Part shown: one piece after another, positions 7,546 through 17,022 of the stretch
Numbering within the stretch: position 1 is the first letter of the stretch
How the letters are laid out: every line of letters begins with the position of its first letter
NCBI RefSeq assembly: GCF_900240945.1
Contig: NZ_OESG01000012.1
Coordinates: forward strand, 248,001 to 312,000
DNA length: 64,000 nt
Direction of reading: 5' to 3'
From: Mycobacterium sp. 3519A
GTDB taxonomy: Bacteria; Actinomycetota; Actinomycetes; Mycobacteriales; Mycobacteriaceae
Notes under the pieces: generated by a model
Told to the model about the DNA's origin: nothing
Databases searched by the model: none
Seen by the model: only the letters and a program-made list of their open reading frames with translations
Made by a program: the position numbers and the translations under genes

Positions 7546-7599
7546 CGTTCGCTCCCTTCGGCTCCGGTCGTTTTCGATTGTCCCCCCATTCCGGTGTAA

Positions 7600-8628
<1,029 letters not shown>

Positions 8629-8632
8629 CCGG

Positions 8633-9550
8633 TCACAGGTCGCGCGACCAGAATTCGCCGACGAGGTCGTGTCCGAAGCTGTGATGCGGCTCGCTGCGGT
8701 CGCATCGGAAGCCCGCCCGCTGGTAGATCCGGCGGGCGGCGAGCAGGACGTCGTTGGTCCACAACGTGATTCGGCGATAGCCGGCCCGCCGGGCGAACCG
8801 CAGGCATTCGTCGACCAGTCGGGTGCCCACCCCGCTGCCGCGCGCTGAAGGCTCGACGAGCAGCAGTCGCAGCTGTGCGGTGGCTTCCTCGTCGGGGTGG
8901 TTCGTGCAAAACACACAGCCGACCCGCTCGCCGTCCAGCTCGGCGATCCACGCCGCTTCGCGTCTGACGTCGTTGCGGTCGGCGAAGTCGGCAACGATGC
9001 GGGCCACCAGCGCCTCGAACGTCGCGTCCCAGCCGTACTCCGTGGCGTACCGGTGGCCGTGCCGCTCAACCACCCAACCGAGGTCTCCCGGCGCCGGCGC
9101 GCGAAGCACCAAACCGGTCCGGGGTTGCGCATCGCCCAGCGCGCGGCGGATGCGCGCCATCGAGGAAACGAGATCCGCACGCCGGCCCTCGTCGAGCGGC
9201 GCCAACATCGTTGCGATCGCGTCCGCCTGCAACCGGTCCAGCTTCTCGAAGGCGCGCCGACCGTCCTCGGTCAACCGCACCACCTGACGCCGCGCATCGA
9301 CCGACGACTTTTCCCGCGTCACCAAGCCCGACGCGGTGAAGTTCGACAGGATGCGGCTGAGGTAACCGGCGTCGAGCCCCAGGTCGCCGCGCAGGTCGGC
9401 AACCGCGGCGTGGTCGCGATTCGCCAGTTCGAACAACACTCTGGCCTCGGTCAACCCGAACGCCGACCCGACCAGGTCGGGCTGCAGCAGACCCAGCACC
9501 CTGGTGTAGAAGCGGTTGAAGCCACGGACATCGTCGACCGTCTCAGACAT
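8633..9550 (-). CDS. MarR-type regulator fused to a GNAT N-acetyltransferase
   Basis: About 305 aa. The N-terminal half is a MarR winged helix (VLFELANRDHAAVADLRGDLGLDAGYLSRIL, then VTREKSSVDARRQVVRLT). The C-terminal half, from about residue 150, is a GNAT domain with the acetyl-CoA loop LLVEPSARGSGVGTRLV and LYQRAGF-like RIYQRAGFRC. This fusion class is widespread but its substrates are largely unknown. I favour ATG 9550. ATG 9559 and ATG 9574 lie within or beside the two palindromes described at 9553-9586, which suggests autoregulation. It is divergent from the mycolic acid methyltransferase. Confidence 0.88.
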   Translation of the reverse strand: MSETVDDVRGFNRFYTRVLGLLQPDLVGSAFGLTEARVLFELANRDHAAVADLRGDLGLDAGYLSRILSNFTASGLVTREKSSVDARRQVVRLTEDGRRAFEKLDRLQADAIATMLAPLDEGRRADLVSSMARIRRALGDAQPRTGLVLRAPAPGDLGWVVERHGHRYATEYGWDATFEALVARIVADFADRNDVRREAAWIAELDGERVGCVFCTNHPDEEATAQLRLLLVEPSARGSGVGTRLVDECLRFARRAGYRRITLWTNDVLLAARRIYQRAGFRCDRSEPHHSFGHDLVGEFWSRDL

Positions 9551-9552
9551 AG

Positions 9553-9565
9553 TTGACATCGTCAA
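9553..9565. promoter_or_regulatory. Palindromic MarR-type operator, copy 1
   Basis: TTGACATCGTCAA, a TTGAC-N3-GTCAA palindrome directly at the start of the MarR-GNAT gene. The second copy begins 21 bp further on, two DNA turns away. Confidence 0.7.
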
Positions 9566-9573
9566 ACGATTCA

Positions 9574-9586
9574 TTGACTTTGTCAA
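9574..9586. promoter_or_regulatory. Palindromic MarR-type operator, copy 2
   Basis: TTGACTTTGTCAA, the same TTGAC-N3-GTCAA arrangement as 9553-9565. The spacing places both sites on one face of the helix, as expected for two MarR dimers. Confidence 0.7.
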
Positions 9587-9715
9587 CAGTATGGTGTCCG
9601 GCCGGAGGCTGAGAACTCTTCACACCGATTGTGCGTACACTGCCCTCACGACGGGGGTGGCTCTCGAAACGCGCGGAGCCCGGACCATTTCAATAACAAA
9701 AGCCAAAGGCTGACC

Positions 9716-10600
9716 TTGCCAGATACCACGAGTGACACACAGAGTTTGAGGCCGCACTTCGAGAACGTGCAGGCGCATTACGACCTGTCCGATCAGTTCT
9801 TCCGGCTGTTTCTCGACCCGACGCAGACCTACAGTTGTGCATATTTCGAGCGCGACGACATGACGCTCGAAGAAGCCCAGATCGCCAAGATCGACCTGTC
9901 CCTCGGCAAGCTGGGCCTGCAACCCGGTATGACTTTGCTGGATATCGGCTGTGGGTGGGGGGCGACGCTGAACCGCGCCCTGGAGCGCTACGACGTCAAC
10001 GTCATCGGCCTGACCCTCAGCGAGAACCAGAAGGCCCATGTCGAGCAGACGTTCGCGGCGTCGAAGAGCACGCGCACCAAGAAGGTGCTATTGCAAGGCT
10101 GGGAGCAGTTCGACGAGCCCGTCGACCGGATCGTGTCGATCGGCGCGTTCGAACACTTCGGCCGCGACCGCTACGACGACTTCTTCAAGAAGGCCTTCCA
10201 GCTGCTGCCGAACGACGGCGTGATGATGCTGCACACGATCATCAAGCCCACCGATGACGAGTTCGTCGCAAGCGGTCTGCCACTGACCATGAAGCTGCTT
10301 CGCTTCTCGAAGTTCATCATGGACGAGATCTTCCCCGGCGGTGACCTGCCCAAGTTCAACGTCGTCGTGGAGCAGGCGGAGAAGGCCGGTTTCGAACTGA
10401 CCAGGGCGCAGCGCCTGCGCGAGCATTACGCGCGCACGCTGGAGATCTGGGCGGACAAGCTTGCGGCCCGCAAGGATGAAGCCATCCAGCTTCAGTCTCA
10501 AGAGGTCTACGACCGGTACATGAAGTACCTGACCGGCTGCGCCGAGTTGTTCCGCAACGGCTACACCGACATCTGCCAGTACACCCTGGTCAAACGCTGA
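9716..10600 (+). CDS. Mycolic acid cyclopropane synthase/methyltransferase (CmaA/MmaA/PcaA family)
   Basis: 294 aa from a TTG start at 9716, which gives the family length and is preceded by AAAGG. The sequence carries [38 protein letters not shown], the SAM-binding [12 protein letters not shown] (about residues 74-85) and [15 protein letters not shown]. These enzymes transfer a methyl group from S-adenosylmethionine to double bonds of meromycolate chains to make cyclopropane or methoxy/keto modifications. The subtype cannot be decided by eye. The stop codon forms TGATCA with that of the convergent hydrolase. Confidence 0.93.
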   Translation: MPDTTSDTQSLRPHFENVQAHYDLSDQFFRLFLDPTQTYSCAYFERDDMTLEEAQIAKIDLSLGKLGLQPGMTLLDIGCGWGATLNRALERYDVNVIGLTLSENQKAHVEQTFAASKSTRTKKVLLQGWEQFDEPVDRIVSIGAFEHFGRDRYDDFFKKAFQLLPNDGVMMLHTIIKPTDDEFVASGLPLTMKLLRFSKFIMDEIFPGGDLPKFNVVVEQAEKAGFELTRAQRLREHYARTLEIWADKLAARKDEAIQLQSQEVYDRYMKYLTGCAELFRNGYTDICQYTLVKR

Positions 10601-11440
10601 TCAGGCGGTAGCGCCCACTTTCTCGATCGCGGTGATGACCGCATCGGGTGCGTCGAGCGAGACGAACGTCCTTGCCTCGGGTACCTCGATCAGCTCACAG
10701 TTCGGGAACAGTGCGGCCAACCGCCTGCCGAGGGCCGGTGTGAACGCGCGGTCTCCCTGACCCCACACGATGGTCACGGGTTTGGTGAAGTGCCCGAGCC
10801 GAGTCGAAACGTCGACCAGGTCGGTCTTGGCGACGTTGCGCAGCAGCGTGGCGAGATCGCGGCGGATGCGGACATCGGTGCGCGCCGGCTCCACCCAGGC
10901 GGCGGTGAGCTGTGGGTCCGGGCGGACCAGCAGGCCGTACCCGAGCGGTGAGTGCCGCAGGGCCTTGATCCGCATCTGCTCGAACAGCAGCTTGATCGAG
11001 ACGGGTCCCCGCAGCAACGCGAAGACGGCGGTGAACGGGAACGGCGGGAACTTGTCGAACGCATCGCAGTTGGTCAGCACCAGCCTGCCGATCCGGTCCG
11101 GATAGCCGTCGACGACCAGTTGGCACAGGCCACCGCCGGTGTCGTTGCCGACGAGCGTGACGTCCGAGAGGTCGAGCGCCTCGATGAAGTCGCGGATGAG
11201 CGTCGCGACCCCGTGCGGCGACAGCACCGCTGCATCCGTGACCGGAGTGACGTGGGAACCCAGCGGCCAGTCCGGCAAGTAGCAACGGAAACCCTGACGC
11301 GCCAGCCCCTCAGCCACCCGGTCCCACAGTCGGCTGTCGACAAGAATGCCGTGCACGAACACCACCGGCGGGTGCGGTGAGTCCTGCGGGCCCAACACGC
11401 GGTAGTCGATCGTTGCCTGGTCCAGCGCGACCTGTGGCAT
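10601..11440 (-). CDS. Alpha/beta hydrolase with an aspartate nucleophile elbow
   Basis: 279 aa from the ATG at 11440, preceded by GAAAGGAT. The fold is shown by VVFVHGILVDSRLWD (oxyanion region) and a nucleophile elbow VGNDTGGGL in which Asp100 replaces the usual Ser, as in haloalkane dehalogenases. A later acidic residue lies in GQGDRAF. The usual catalytic His near the C-terminus is not evident, since that region reads PEARTFVSLDAP. It may therefore be a dehalogenase-like or lipid-related enzyme of altered mechanism. It is divergent from a TetR gene that may control it. Confidence 0.82.
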   Translation of the reverse strand: MPQVALDQATIDYRVLGPQDSPHPPVVFVHGILVDSRLWDRVAEGLARQGFRCYLPDWPLGSHVTPVTDAAVLSPHGVATLIRDFIEALDLSDVTLVGNDTGGGLCQLVVDGYPDRIGRLVLTNCDAFDKFPPFPFTAVFALLRGPVSIKLLFEQMRIKALRHSPLGYGLLVRPDPQLTAAWVEPARTDVRIRRDLATLLRNVAKTDLVDVSTRLGHFTKPVTIVWGQGDRAFTPALGRRLAALFPNCELIEVPEARTFVSLDAPDAVITAIEKVGATA

Positions 11441-11476
11441 TTTCGCTATCCTTTCCATCACACTTACAAACACTTG

Positions 11477-11508
11477 GTATGAAAGTTACGTGCAGGCTGT
11501 ATGAAAGT
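11477..11508. promoter_or_regulatory. Direct repeat in the TetR/hydrolase divergent promoter region
   Basis: GTATGAAAGT occurs at 11477-11486 and again at 11499-11508, 22 bp apart. The second copy overlaps the TetR start codon. ACTT-N7-AAGT (11472-11486) gives a weak palindrome around the first copy. This is a candidate TetR operator region controlling both genes. Confidence 0.45.
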
Positions 11509-12124
11509 CAACGACGAGGTGGTGCCGGTCCGGCGCACCCAGGCCGAACGCACCGCCGCGACGCGCGCGGTTCTGCTTGAGGCTGCCCGAAAGTTGTTCG
11601 CCGACAAAGGCTTTGCGGACGTGTCGACGCAGGCCATCGTGGCCGCGGCCGGCGTGACACGCGGCGCGCTGTACCACCAGTTCGACGACAAGGCGGCGTT
11701 GTTCGCATCGGTCTACGAGGAGGTCGAACGCGATCTGGTCACCGACATCGCCCGGCAGATCGCGGAGTGCCAACCGGCCGACGCGCTGGCGGGCATGCGA
11801 CTGGGGGCTCGGCTTTTCCTCGAACGTTGCTCGGCGCCCGACGTCGCGCGCATCGTGCTGATCGACGCGCCCGCGGTGCTGGGCTGGGAGCGGTGGCGTG
11901 CGGTCGGGGTCAAGTACGGCCTCGGGGTGATCGAGGGCATGTTGGCGCACGCGGTTGCCGAAGGGGCCATCCCCGACCAGCCGCTGCGGCCGGCCGCCCA
12001 CGTGCTGCTCGGGGCGCTGGACGAGGCGGCGCTGTTCGTCTCCCGCGCGGCCGATCCGGATCAGGCGCGCACGGAGATGGAGGCGCTCTGCGACCGGTTG
12101 ATCAGCGGGATCGCGGGTCGGTAG
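11501..12124 (+). CDS. TetR/AcrR-family transcriptional regulator
   Basis: 207 aa. The N-terminal helix-turn-helix is clear (TRAVLLEAARKLFADKGFADVSTQAIVAAAGVTRGALYHQF, read across residues 21-61). The C-terminal ligand domain is unassigned. It lies 60 bp from the divergent alpha/beta hydrolase gene, the usual layout for a local repressor. It probably forms a dicistron with the small membrane-anchored gene at 12131, which starts 7 bp after its stop. Confidence 0.92.
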   Translation: MKVNDEVVPVRRTQAERTAATRAVLLEAARKLFADKGFADVSTQAIVAAAGVTRGALYHQFDDKAALFASVYEEVERDLVTDIARQIAECQPADALAGMRLGARLFLERCSAPDVARIVLIDAPAVLGWERWRAVGVKYGLGVIEGMLAHAVAEGAIPDQPLRPAAHVLLGALDEAALFVSRAADPDQARTEMEALCDRLISGIAGR

Positions 12125-12130
12125 GCCGCG

Positions 12131-12676
12131 ATGACCGGCCGGCTGACCTCGTCGCGAACCGCCGTGCTGGTGTTGTCGGCCTTCGCGGCGGTGCTGGCGG
12201 TGACAGCGGGCCTGCTCTGGCTCACCGGCCGCGACGACGACGAGGTGTCGGTCCAGGGCGAGCCGATGACCGATGCGCAGTCCGTCGGGCAGGTGCTGAC
12301 GTCGGCGAGGCAGATCCGCGGCATCGCGGATTTACAGGACGTTTCCGGCGGCTATGCGTTCGTGTCGTGCCAGAACGAGACCGAGCCGCCGTATCAGGCC
12401 GTGATCTATCTCAACTTTGCTCTGCCGCAGAACAATTCGGTGAAGTACCTGCGCGACGTGGCTGCTTCGCTGACGGCGCACGGCTGGACGCCCGCCGCTT
12501 CGACGGCCGAGCACTTCGGTCAGAAGCTGACCAGGGACGGGGTCACGGCGATCTTCTATCGCAACCTCGACGACCACGGCTTCGCCACCATGAAGCTCTA
12601 TGGCGAATGCCGCAACACCGCCGACCATCGCAACGACAACCCCGTCTGGCGCGAGGTGACCGATCAGCTGGGCTGA
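12131..12676 (+). CDS. Membrane-anchored or secreted hypothetical protein
   Basis: 181 aa with one N-terminal hydrophobic segment (about residues 11-32) and then an extracytoplasmic domain. Two cysteines (in FVSCQNE and YGECRNT) could form a disulfide. No family recognised. Its end overlaps the convergent GNAT gene by 13 bp. Confidence 0.7.
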   Translation: MTGRLTSSRTAVLVLSAFAAVLAVTAGLLWLTGRDDDEVSVQGEPMTDAQSVGQVLTSARQIRGIADLQDVSGGYAFVSCQNETEPPYQAVIYLNFALPQNNSVKYLRDVAASLTAHGWTPAASTAEHFGQKLTRDGVTAIFYRNLDDHGFATMKLYGECRNTADHRNDNPVWREVTDQLG

Positions 12677-13167
12677 GCGGCCAGGCTGCGCTGCAGCAGC
12701 ACGGTGTCCAGCCATCGGCCGTGCTTGAAGCCGACCCGGGTGAGCCTGCCCGCGTCGACGAATCCGCGATCGCGGTGCAGCGCCAGCGATGCCGCGTCGC
12801 CGCTGTCGACGATCACCGCGATGACCTCGCGGACCCCCGCGACCGCGCAATGCTCGAGCAGCGCGTCGAGGAGTCGGCCGCCGACCCCGCGGCCCGCGGC
12901 GTCCGGCGAGACGTAGATGGAGTCCTCCACAGTGTGCCGGTAGGCGGGCCTGCTCTTCCACGGCCCGCAATAGGCGTAGCCGACCACCCTGCCGTCCAGC
13001 GTCGCTGTGAGGAACGGCAGACCCGCATCCCGCACGCCGCTAAACCGACGTCGCCACTCCGCCGCGTCCGGTGCGACGAGCTCGAATGTCGCGACGCCGG
13101 CCTGCACGTAGTGGGCGTAGATTGCGCCGACCGCGTCCAGGTCGTCGGGATCGGTCGGTCTGATCAC
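12664..13167 (-). CDS. GNAT N-acetyltransferase, phosphinothricin acetyltransferase-like
   Basis: 167 aa from the GTG at 13167 (MIRPTDPDDLDAVGAIYAHY). The pattern SIYVSPDAAGRGVGGRLLDALLEH (acetyl-CoA loop), IVDSGDAASLALHRDRGF and VGFKHGRWLDTV is characteristic of the Pat/Bar branch, whose members acetylate phosphinothricin or methionine sulfone-like amines. The true substrate here is unknown. A longer in-frame reading upstream adds low-complexity sequence and is unlikely. It is the last gene of a five-gene minus-strand run. Confidence 0.85.
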   Translation of the reverse strand: MIRPTDPDDLDAVGAIYAHYVQAGVATFELVAPDAAEWRRRFSGVRDAGLPFLTATLDGRVVGYAYCGPWKSRPAYRHTVEDSIYVSPDAAGRGVGGRLLDALLEHCAVAGVREVIAVIVDSGDAASLALHRDRGFVDAGRLTRVGFKHGRWLDTVLLQRSLAAQPS

Positions 13168-13201
13168 CGGATCAGACTGGCGGACAACCGTTTCCGGGCT
13201 G

Positions 13202-13594
13202 TCAGCAGGCAACGGGATGCGACTGGCAGTACGGCGTCGTGCCACGGAAGCGGTAGCGGTGACTGGCTACCCAGCGGTACACCGCGTCCTGGACGAACCG
13301 GATACCTGGGGTGCGGTAGATCAGCAGCGGCAGGTGGGTGCCGAGCGCGACCGACCAGGCTGCGGCCCACGCCTCAGCGCCGGCGTAGACGGCGCCGGAG
13401 TCGTCCAGCCACCGCATCGCCTGCAGCACCTCGTCATCTCTAATTCCCAGTCGCGCGGCCACGCCAGGGCTCTGCAACGGCTCGGTCACGACGTTGCCTG
13501 TCCTGTCGTGCCTGACGAGAAAGTAGACCGACCGCGTGCACATGCCGCAGGCCCCGTCGAAGAACAGGACTCCGTTCATAGGTTCATTGTTCAC
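13202..13594 (-). CDS. DCC (DUF393) thiol-disulfide oxidoreductase family protein
   Basis: 130 aa. The N-terminus has the defining DGxCxxC motif as FFDGACGMC (Asp13, Cys16, Cys19). The family is predicted to have thioredoxin-like redox activity. The GTG start overlaps the TGA of the nitronate monooxygenase-like gene in GTGA, so the two are translationally coupled. Confidence 0.9.
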   Translation of the reverse strand: MNNEPMNGVLFFDGACGMCTRSVYFLVRHDRTGNVVTEPLQSPGVAARLGIRDDEVLQAMRWLDDSGAVYAGAEAWAAAWSVALGTHLPLLIYRTPGIRFVQDAVYRWVASHRYRFRGTTPYCQSHPVAC

Positions 13595-14574
13595 TTGGGC
13601 GCCAACTCCGTCACCGCCTTCTGCGCGGATATGACGGATGTCATCCTCAGCACGCTGTCACCGGCGTACAGGGCCGTGTGGTCGACCACCGATTCCGGCA
13701 TGTCGACCGTCGGAGTGATGGGGGAGAAGAACGGCAGTATTCGCGTCTGCATGCGCAGCACCGACCCGACCGCCCGGTCAGGGAACCTGGCGAGCTTGCC
13801 GCTGCCCGCGTTGATCATTCGCGGCAGCAACCGGGCCCGCCCGTCGCCGCGACACCACCGCTCGGTCGCCGCGTTGGCCACCACACGGTGCGCCAGCGGC
13901 CAGCCCATTCCGAACAGCGTCGTCCGAATCGTCTTGTCCGCATTCAGGATTCGGCGTTGATACGCCGGATGCGCGCGGGACTCGTCGGTCAGCAGGAACC
14001 TGGTGCCAGCCACCACCCCTGCGGCCCCGGCGGCCATCGCCGCACGGGTGTCCTCGGCGGTCGCCACACCGCCCGCCAGCAGCACCGGCCTTCCCCGAGC
14101 CACCGCGAGCGCGCGGGGCAGGAAGTCCAGCGCGGGGGTTGTCCCGGAGAGATGCCCGCCTGCCTCGCCACCCTGGGCGATCAGACCGTTGGCGCCGCAA
14201 CTGCACGCCCGCTGCGCTTCCTCCTCGGTGCCGACCATGACGAATACGAACACGCCTTGTTCGGAGAGTCGCTGGACCAGATTGCGGTCCATCCCAAACG
14301 CGATGACGGCCACGTCGATTCGCGATTGGATGCACACCTCGACGTGCTTGCGGCGGACGAACGGCATCAACAGGTTGACCGCCACTGCGCGGTCGGGGAC
14401 GGCGTCGCGCACGTCGCTGATGGCGGTGCGCAACTGCGCGGGTGGCAACAGGCCGAGCGTTCCAAGGCCTCCGGCGGCAGCCACCGCCGCGGCCAACTCG
14501 GGGCCGGCGAGCCCACCGCCCATTCCCGCCTGCGCGACCGGCACGTCGACGCGGAGCCGATCTAGCAGGTCCAC
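13591..14574 (-). CDS. Nitronate monooxygenase / enoyl reductase II-like FMN protein
   Basis: 327 aa, GTG start. TIM-barrel FMN enzyme of the NMO/FabK group: VAQAGMGGGLAGPELAAAVAAAGGLG at the N-terminus, and ANGLIAQGGEAGGH and VLLAGGVATAEDTRAAMAAGA for phosphate binding. NMO members oxidise alkyl nitronates such as propionate-3-nitronate. Many mycobacterial homologues have unknown substrates. It starts 5 bp after the agmatinase stop and overlaps the DCC gene by 4 bp. Confidence 0.88.
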   Translation of the reverse strand: MDLLDRLRVDVPVAQAGMGGGLAGPELAAAVAAAGGLGTLGLLPPAQLRTAISDVRDAVPDRAVAVNLLMPFVRRKHVEVCIQSRIDVAVIAFGMDRNLVQRLSEQGVFVFVMVGTEEEAQRACSCGANGLIAQGGEAGGHLSGTTPALDFLPRALAVARGRPVLLAGGVATAEDTRAAMAAGAAGVVAGTRFLLTDESRAHPAYQRRILNADKTIRTTLFGMGWPLAHRVVANAATERWCRGDGRARLLPRMINAGSGKLARFPDRAVGSVLRMQTRILPFFSPITPTVDMPESVVDHTALYAGDSVLRMTSVISAQKAVTELAPK

Positions 14575-14579
14575 GAGAT

Positions 14580-15611
14580 CTACCTTGCCGGCGGTCCGGG
14601 TTTCGCCGAAGCGGCGTCACGGCGGCGCGCGGCCATGCCTGCGAGCGCTTCGAACACCACGCGGTGCGCGGCGTTGACCGTCAGTTCCGCGTGGTCGTAG
14701 GCGGGCGCCACCTCGACCACGTCGACGCCCGCGACGTCGTGCTCGTAGCAGAGTTGGCGCACCATCCTCAGCAGGTCGGCGCTCGTGATGCCGCCGGGTT
14801 CGGGGGTGCCGGTGCCGGGGGCGTGCGCCGGGTCGAGTACGTCGATGTCCACGGACACGTAGAGCTTGTCGGCTTTGGCGAGCGCCTCGCTGACCGCGTC
14901 GCGCATCACCGCTTTGAATCCGCGGTCCCAGATCTCCTGCATGGTGTGCCACGTCATGCCCTGTTCGAGCATCCACTCGAAGGTGTCCTGCGGTGGCCAG
15001 TATCCGCGCAGGCCGACCTGGACGAAGTGGGTGCCCGGCACTGCACCTGACTCGATCAGCCTGCGCATCGGGGTGCCGTGGCTGGCCAGGTTGCCTTCGA
15101 TCTGGTCGGCGGTGTCGGCGTGCGCGTCGAAGTGCACGATCCCGACGTTGCCGTACCCGTGCACGTCGGCGACCGCGGTGGCGGCCGGCCATGTGATCGA
15201 GTGGTCGCCGCCGAGGATCACCGGAACGACGCCCCGCGACGCGACTGCATGGACGCGCTCGCGAATGTTGTTGTGCGACACCTCGGTTTGGCCGTGTGGG
15301 CAGTACGCGTCGCCGAAGTCGACGACCTCGAGCCAGTCGAAGATCTCCAACCCGAGGTCGAGATGGTAGGTGCCCGGTTCATAGGCGGTGGCGCGGATCG
15401 CGCGCGGCCCGAACCGGGCGCCTGGCCGGTTCGTGGTGGAGATGTCGAACGGTGCGCCGACGATCGCGACGTCGGGTCGCCACGACTCCAACTGCCCGAC
15501 CTCGGTGAGGAACGGGCGGTGCCCGAAGGACACCATCCCGGCGTAAGCCAACTCGAGTTGCTCGGCCATGCCGGGCGGTAGCTCGCGTTGGTGATCGTGA
15601 TCGTGGCCCAT
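14580..15611 (-). CDS. Agmatinase / ureohydrolase family enzyme
   Basis: 343 aa. All manganese ligands of the arginase fold are present: His137 (GGDHS), Asp162, His164 and Asp166 (FDAHAD), and Asp255 and Asp257 (SVDIDVLDP). The TGTPEPGG substrate loop is also present. The family hydrolyses agmatine or related guanidino compounds to an amine and urea. Agmatinase and guanidinobutyrase cannot be separated by eye. The start at ATG 15611 gives a His/Asp-rich N-terminus (MGHDHDHQ). The adjacent thioesterase ends 16 bp upstream. Confidence 0.92.
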   Translation of the reverse strand: MGHDHDHQRELPPGMAEQLELAYAGMVSFGHRPFLTEVGQLESWRPDVAIVGAPFDISTTNRPGARFGPRAIRATAYEPGTYHLDLGLEIFDWLEVVDFGDAYCPHGQTEVSHNNIRERVHAVASRGVVPVILGGDHSITWPAATAVADVHGYGNVGIVHFDAHADTADQIEGNLASHGTPMRRLIESGAVPGTHFVQVGLRGYWPPQDTFEWMLEQGMTWHTMQEIWDRGFKAVMRDAVSEALAKADKLYVSVDIDVLDPAHAPGTGTPEPGGITSADLLRMVRQLCYEHDVAGVDVVEVAPAYDHAELTVNAAHRVVFEALAGMAARRRDAASAKPGPPAR

Positions 15612-15627
15612 GCCAAAACCGTACCGC

Positions 15628-16050
15628 TCACACCTGCAAGGGTTTGGCCAACGCGTCGCGCAGCCTGTCGGGGATCGGCCGCTTGGCCCAGTCGTCCGTC
15701 GACACCACCACGTAGGTGTTGCGTCCGCGGACAGCGGTGTGTTCGGCCGCCTCGCCGGTGCTCCGCAACACGGTGAATCCGAGCGTGAAACTGGTGGTTC
15801 CGATCCGCTCACAGTGCACGGCAACGCGCACCGCATCGCCCCAGCGAACCCCTGCCAGATAATCGATGTCGCTGTGCACGACCTGAATGTCGTGTCCGGA
15901 GCGGATCAGTCCCGGGTAGGTGACACCGAGGTGTTCGAGAAAGCCGGCGCACGCCTCGTCAAACCAGGTGAGGTAGTGGCCGTTGAACACCACGCCCTGC
16001 TGGTCGATTTCCGCGTAGCGCGGCACCACCGGGTACGAGTACACCGTCAC
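15628..16050 (-). CDS. 4HBT hotdog acyl-CoA thioesterase
   Basis: 140 aa, GTG start. Single hotdog domain of the 4-hydroxybenzoyl-CoA thioesterase/YbgC type, with EIDQQGVVFNGHYLTWFDEA including the catalytic-position Asp and the long helix. It hydrolyses acyl-CoA thioesters of unknown chain. It is the first gene of the minus-strand run that continues with agmatinase, NMO, DCC and GNAT genes. Confidence 0.88.
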   Translation of the reverse strand: MTVYSYPVVPRYAEIDQQGVVFNGHYLTWFDEACAGFLEHLGVTYPGLIRSGHDIQVVHSDIDYLAGVRWGDAVRVAVHCERIGTTSFTLGFTVLRSTGEAAEHTAVRGRNTYVVVSTDDWAKRPIPDRLRDALAKPLQV

Positions 16051-16115
16051 GGCCTCACATGAGAAGGTTTGCTGTAGCGCCCATCCGTTGTGGTTGGCGA
16101 CGCTACCATCTTCGC

Positions 16116-16997
16116 GTGACCGGCAGCGACCGTTGGCAGGCGCCGACCCCGGCCACCGATGGGCGCCAGCCGCGGCGGCAGCCGGAGGACACCGTTGAGC
16201 GCCGGATCACGTGGTGGCAGCGGGCCTTGCGGTGGATCGCGTGGCTGACGTTTCTCGGCCTTGCGGTCTTCAACTCGCAGAGCGTGTACTTCTCGCCTCT
16301 GGAGTGGCTGGCACTGATCGCCGCGATCGCGATCAGCATCTGGTGTATGGCGAAACCGCTTGGCGGACCGAAGTACGAACTGCGCGAGCCGACTCATCTG
16401 CTCGGCGCGTTCGTGTCCCGAACCAGTTGGGGGTTGGTGTTGTTCGGCGGGCTGCTCACCCTTGGCGGGATCGCCGGTGCGATGGCCGCGATCTACGACG
16501 TGTCGACCGGACGGGCCACGGTCGGTGAGGTGTTCACGGACATCGGCGTCTTCATCGAGGGCTGGATCGCCGAGATGATCGCTCCGACCTATGACGCCGA
16601 ACTGGAGAAGACGCACGCCTACGCATTGTTCATCCTGTTGATTCCCGGCCTGCTGCTGCTGTTCGTCAACTTGGCACCATTCGTCAAGCGGGGCATGGAG
16701 TTTCAGGTTCATCCCGACGGTTCGGTATCGGTCCGAAGCGGCGGGGGCTGGGCATCGCTACTGGATTACGAGTATTCGTCGGTTTCAGCCGACGGCACCA
16801 CCATCACCTTCACCCCGCCACCCGGCGGCCCGGCGGCGGTGGTGCTGCCGCAGGGCCGGGTGTTCTCCCGGCAATACGGCGTGCGGCTGCCGGCGAAGGT
16901 CAGCGCCGAGTTCTTCCGTCGGCTGCTGGCGGGCAGGGGTTTCCACGTCGACTCCGAGTCGGCGGCCAGCAGCAGCTTCACCGCGACCAGGTCATGA
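16116..16997 (+). CDS. Multi-pass membrane protein of unknown function
   Basis: 293 aa from GTG 16116 (MTGSDRWQAPTP). Four hydrophobic segments are visible: ALRWIAWLTFLGLAVF, PLEWLALIAAIAISIW, GLVLFGGLLTLGGIAGAMAA and YALFILLIPGLLLLFV. A soluble C-terminal domain of about 110 residues (from FVKRGMEFQVHPDG) may sit in the cytoplasm. No family recognised. Confidence 0.75.
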   Translation: MTGSDRWQAPTPATDGRQPRRQPEDTVERRITWWQRALRWIAWLTFLGLAVFNSQSVYFSPLEWLALIAAIAISIWCMAKPLGGPKYELREPTHLLGAFVSRTSWGLVLFGGLLTLGGIAGAMAAIYDVSTGRATVGEVFTDIGVFIEGWIAEMIAPTYDAELEKTHAYALFILLIPGLLLLFVNLAPFVKRGMEFQVHPDGSVSVRSGGGWASLLDYEYSSVSADGTTITFTPPPGGPAAVVLPQGRVFSRQYGVRLPAKVSAEFFRRLLAGRGFHVDSESAASSSFTATRS

Positions 16998-17022
16998 TCA
17001 GCCGATCGGGCAGACTGGTCCG

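Noticed and set aside
11767..13443. A 558-codon forward frame across TetR, membrane protein and GNAT genes
   Set aside because: Arg/Gly/Ala-rich with no family pattern. It runs through three well-supported genes in other frames.
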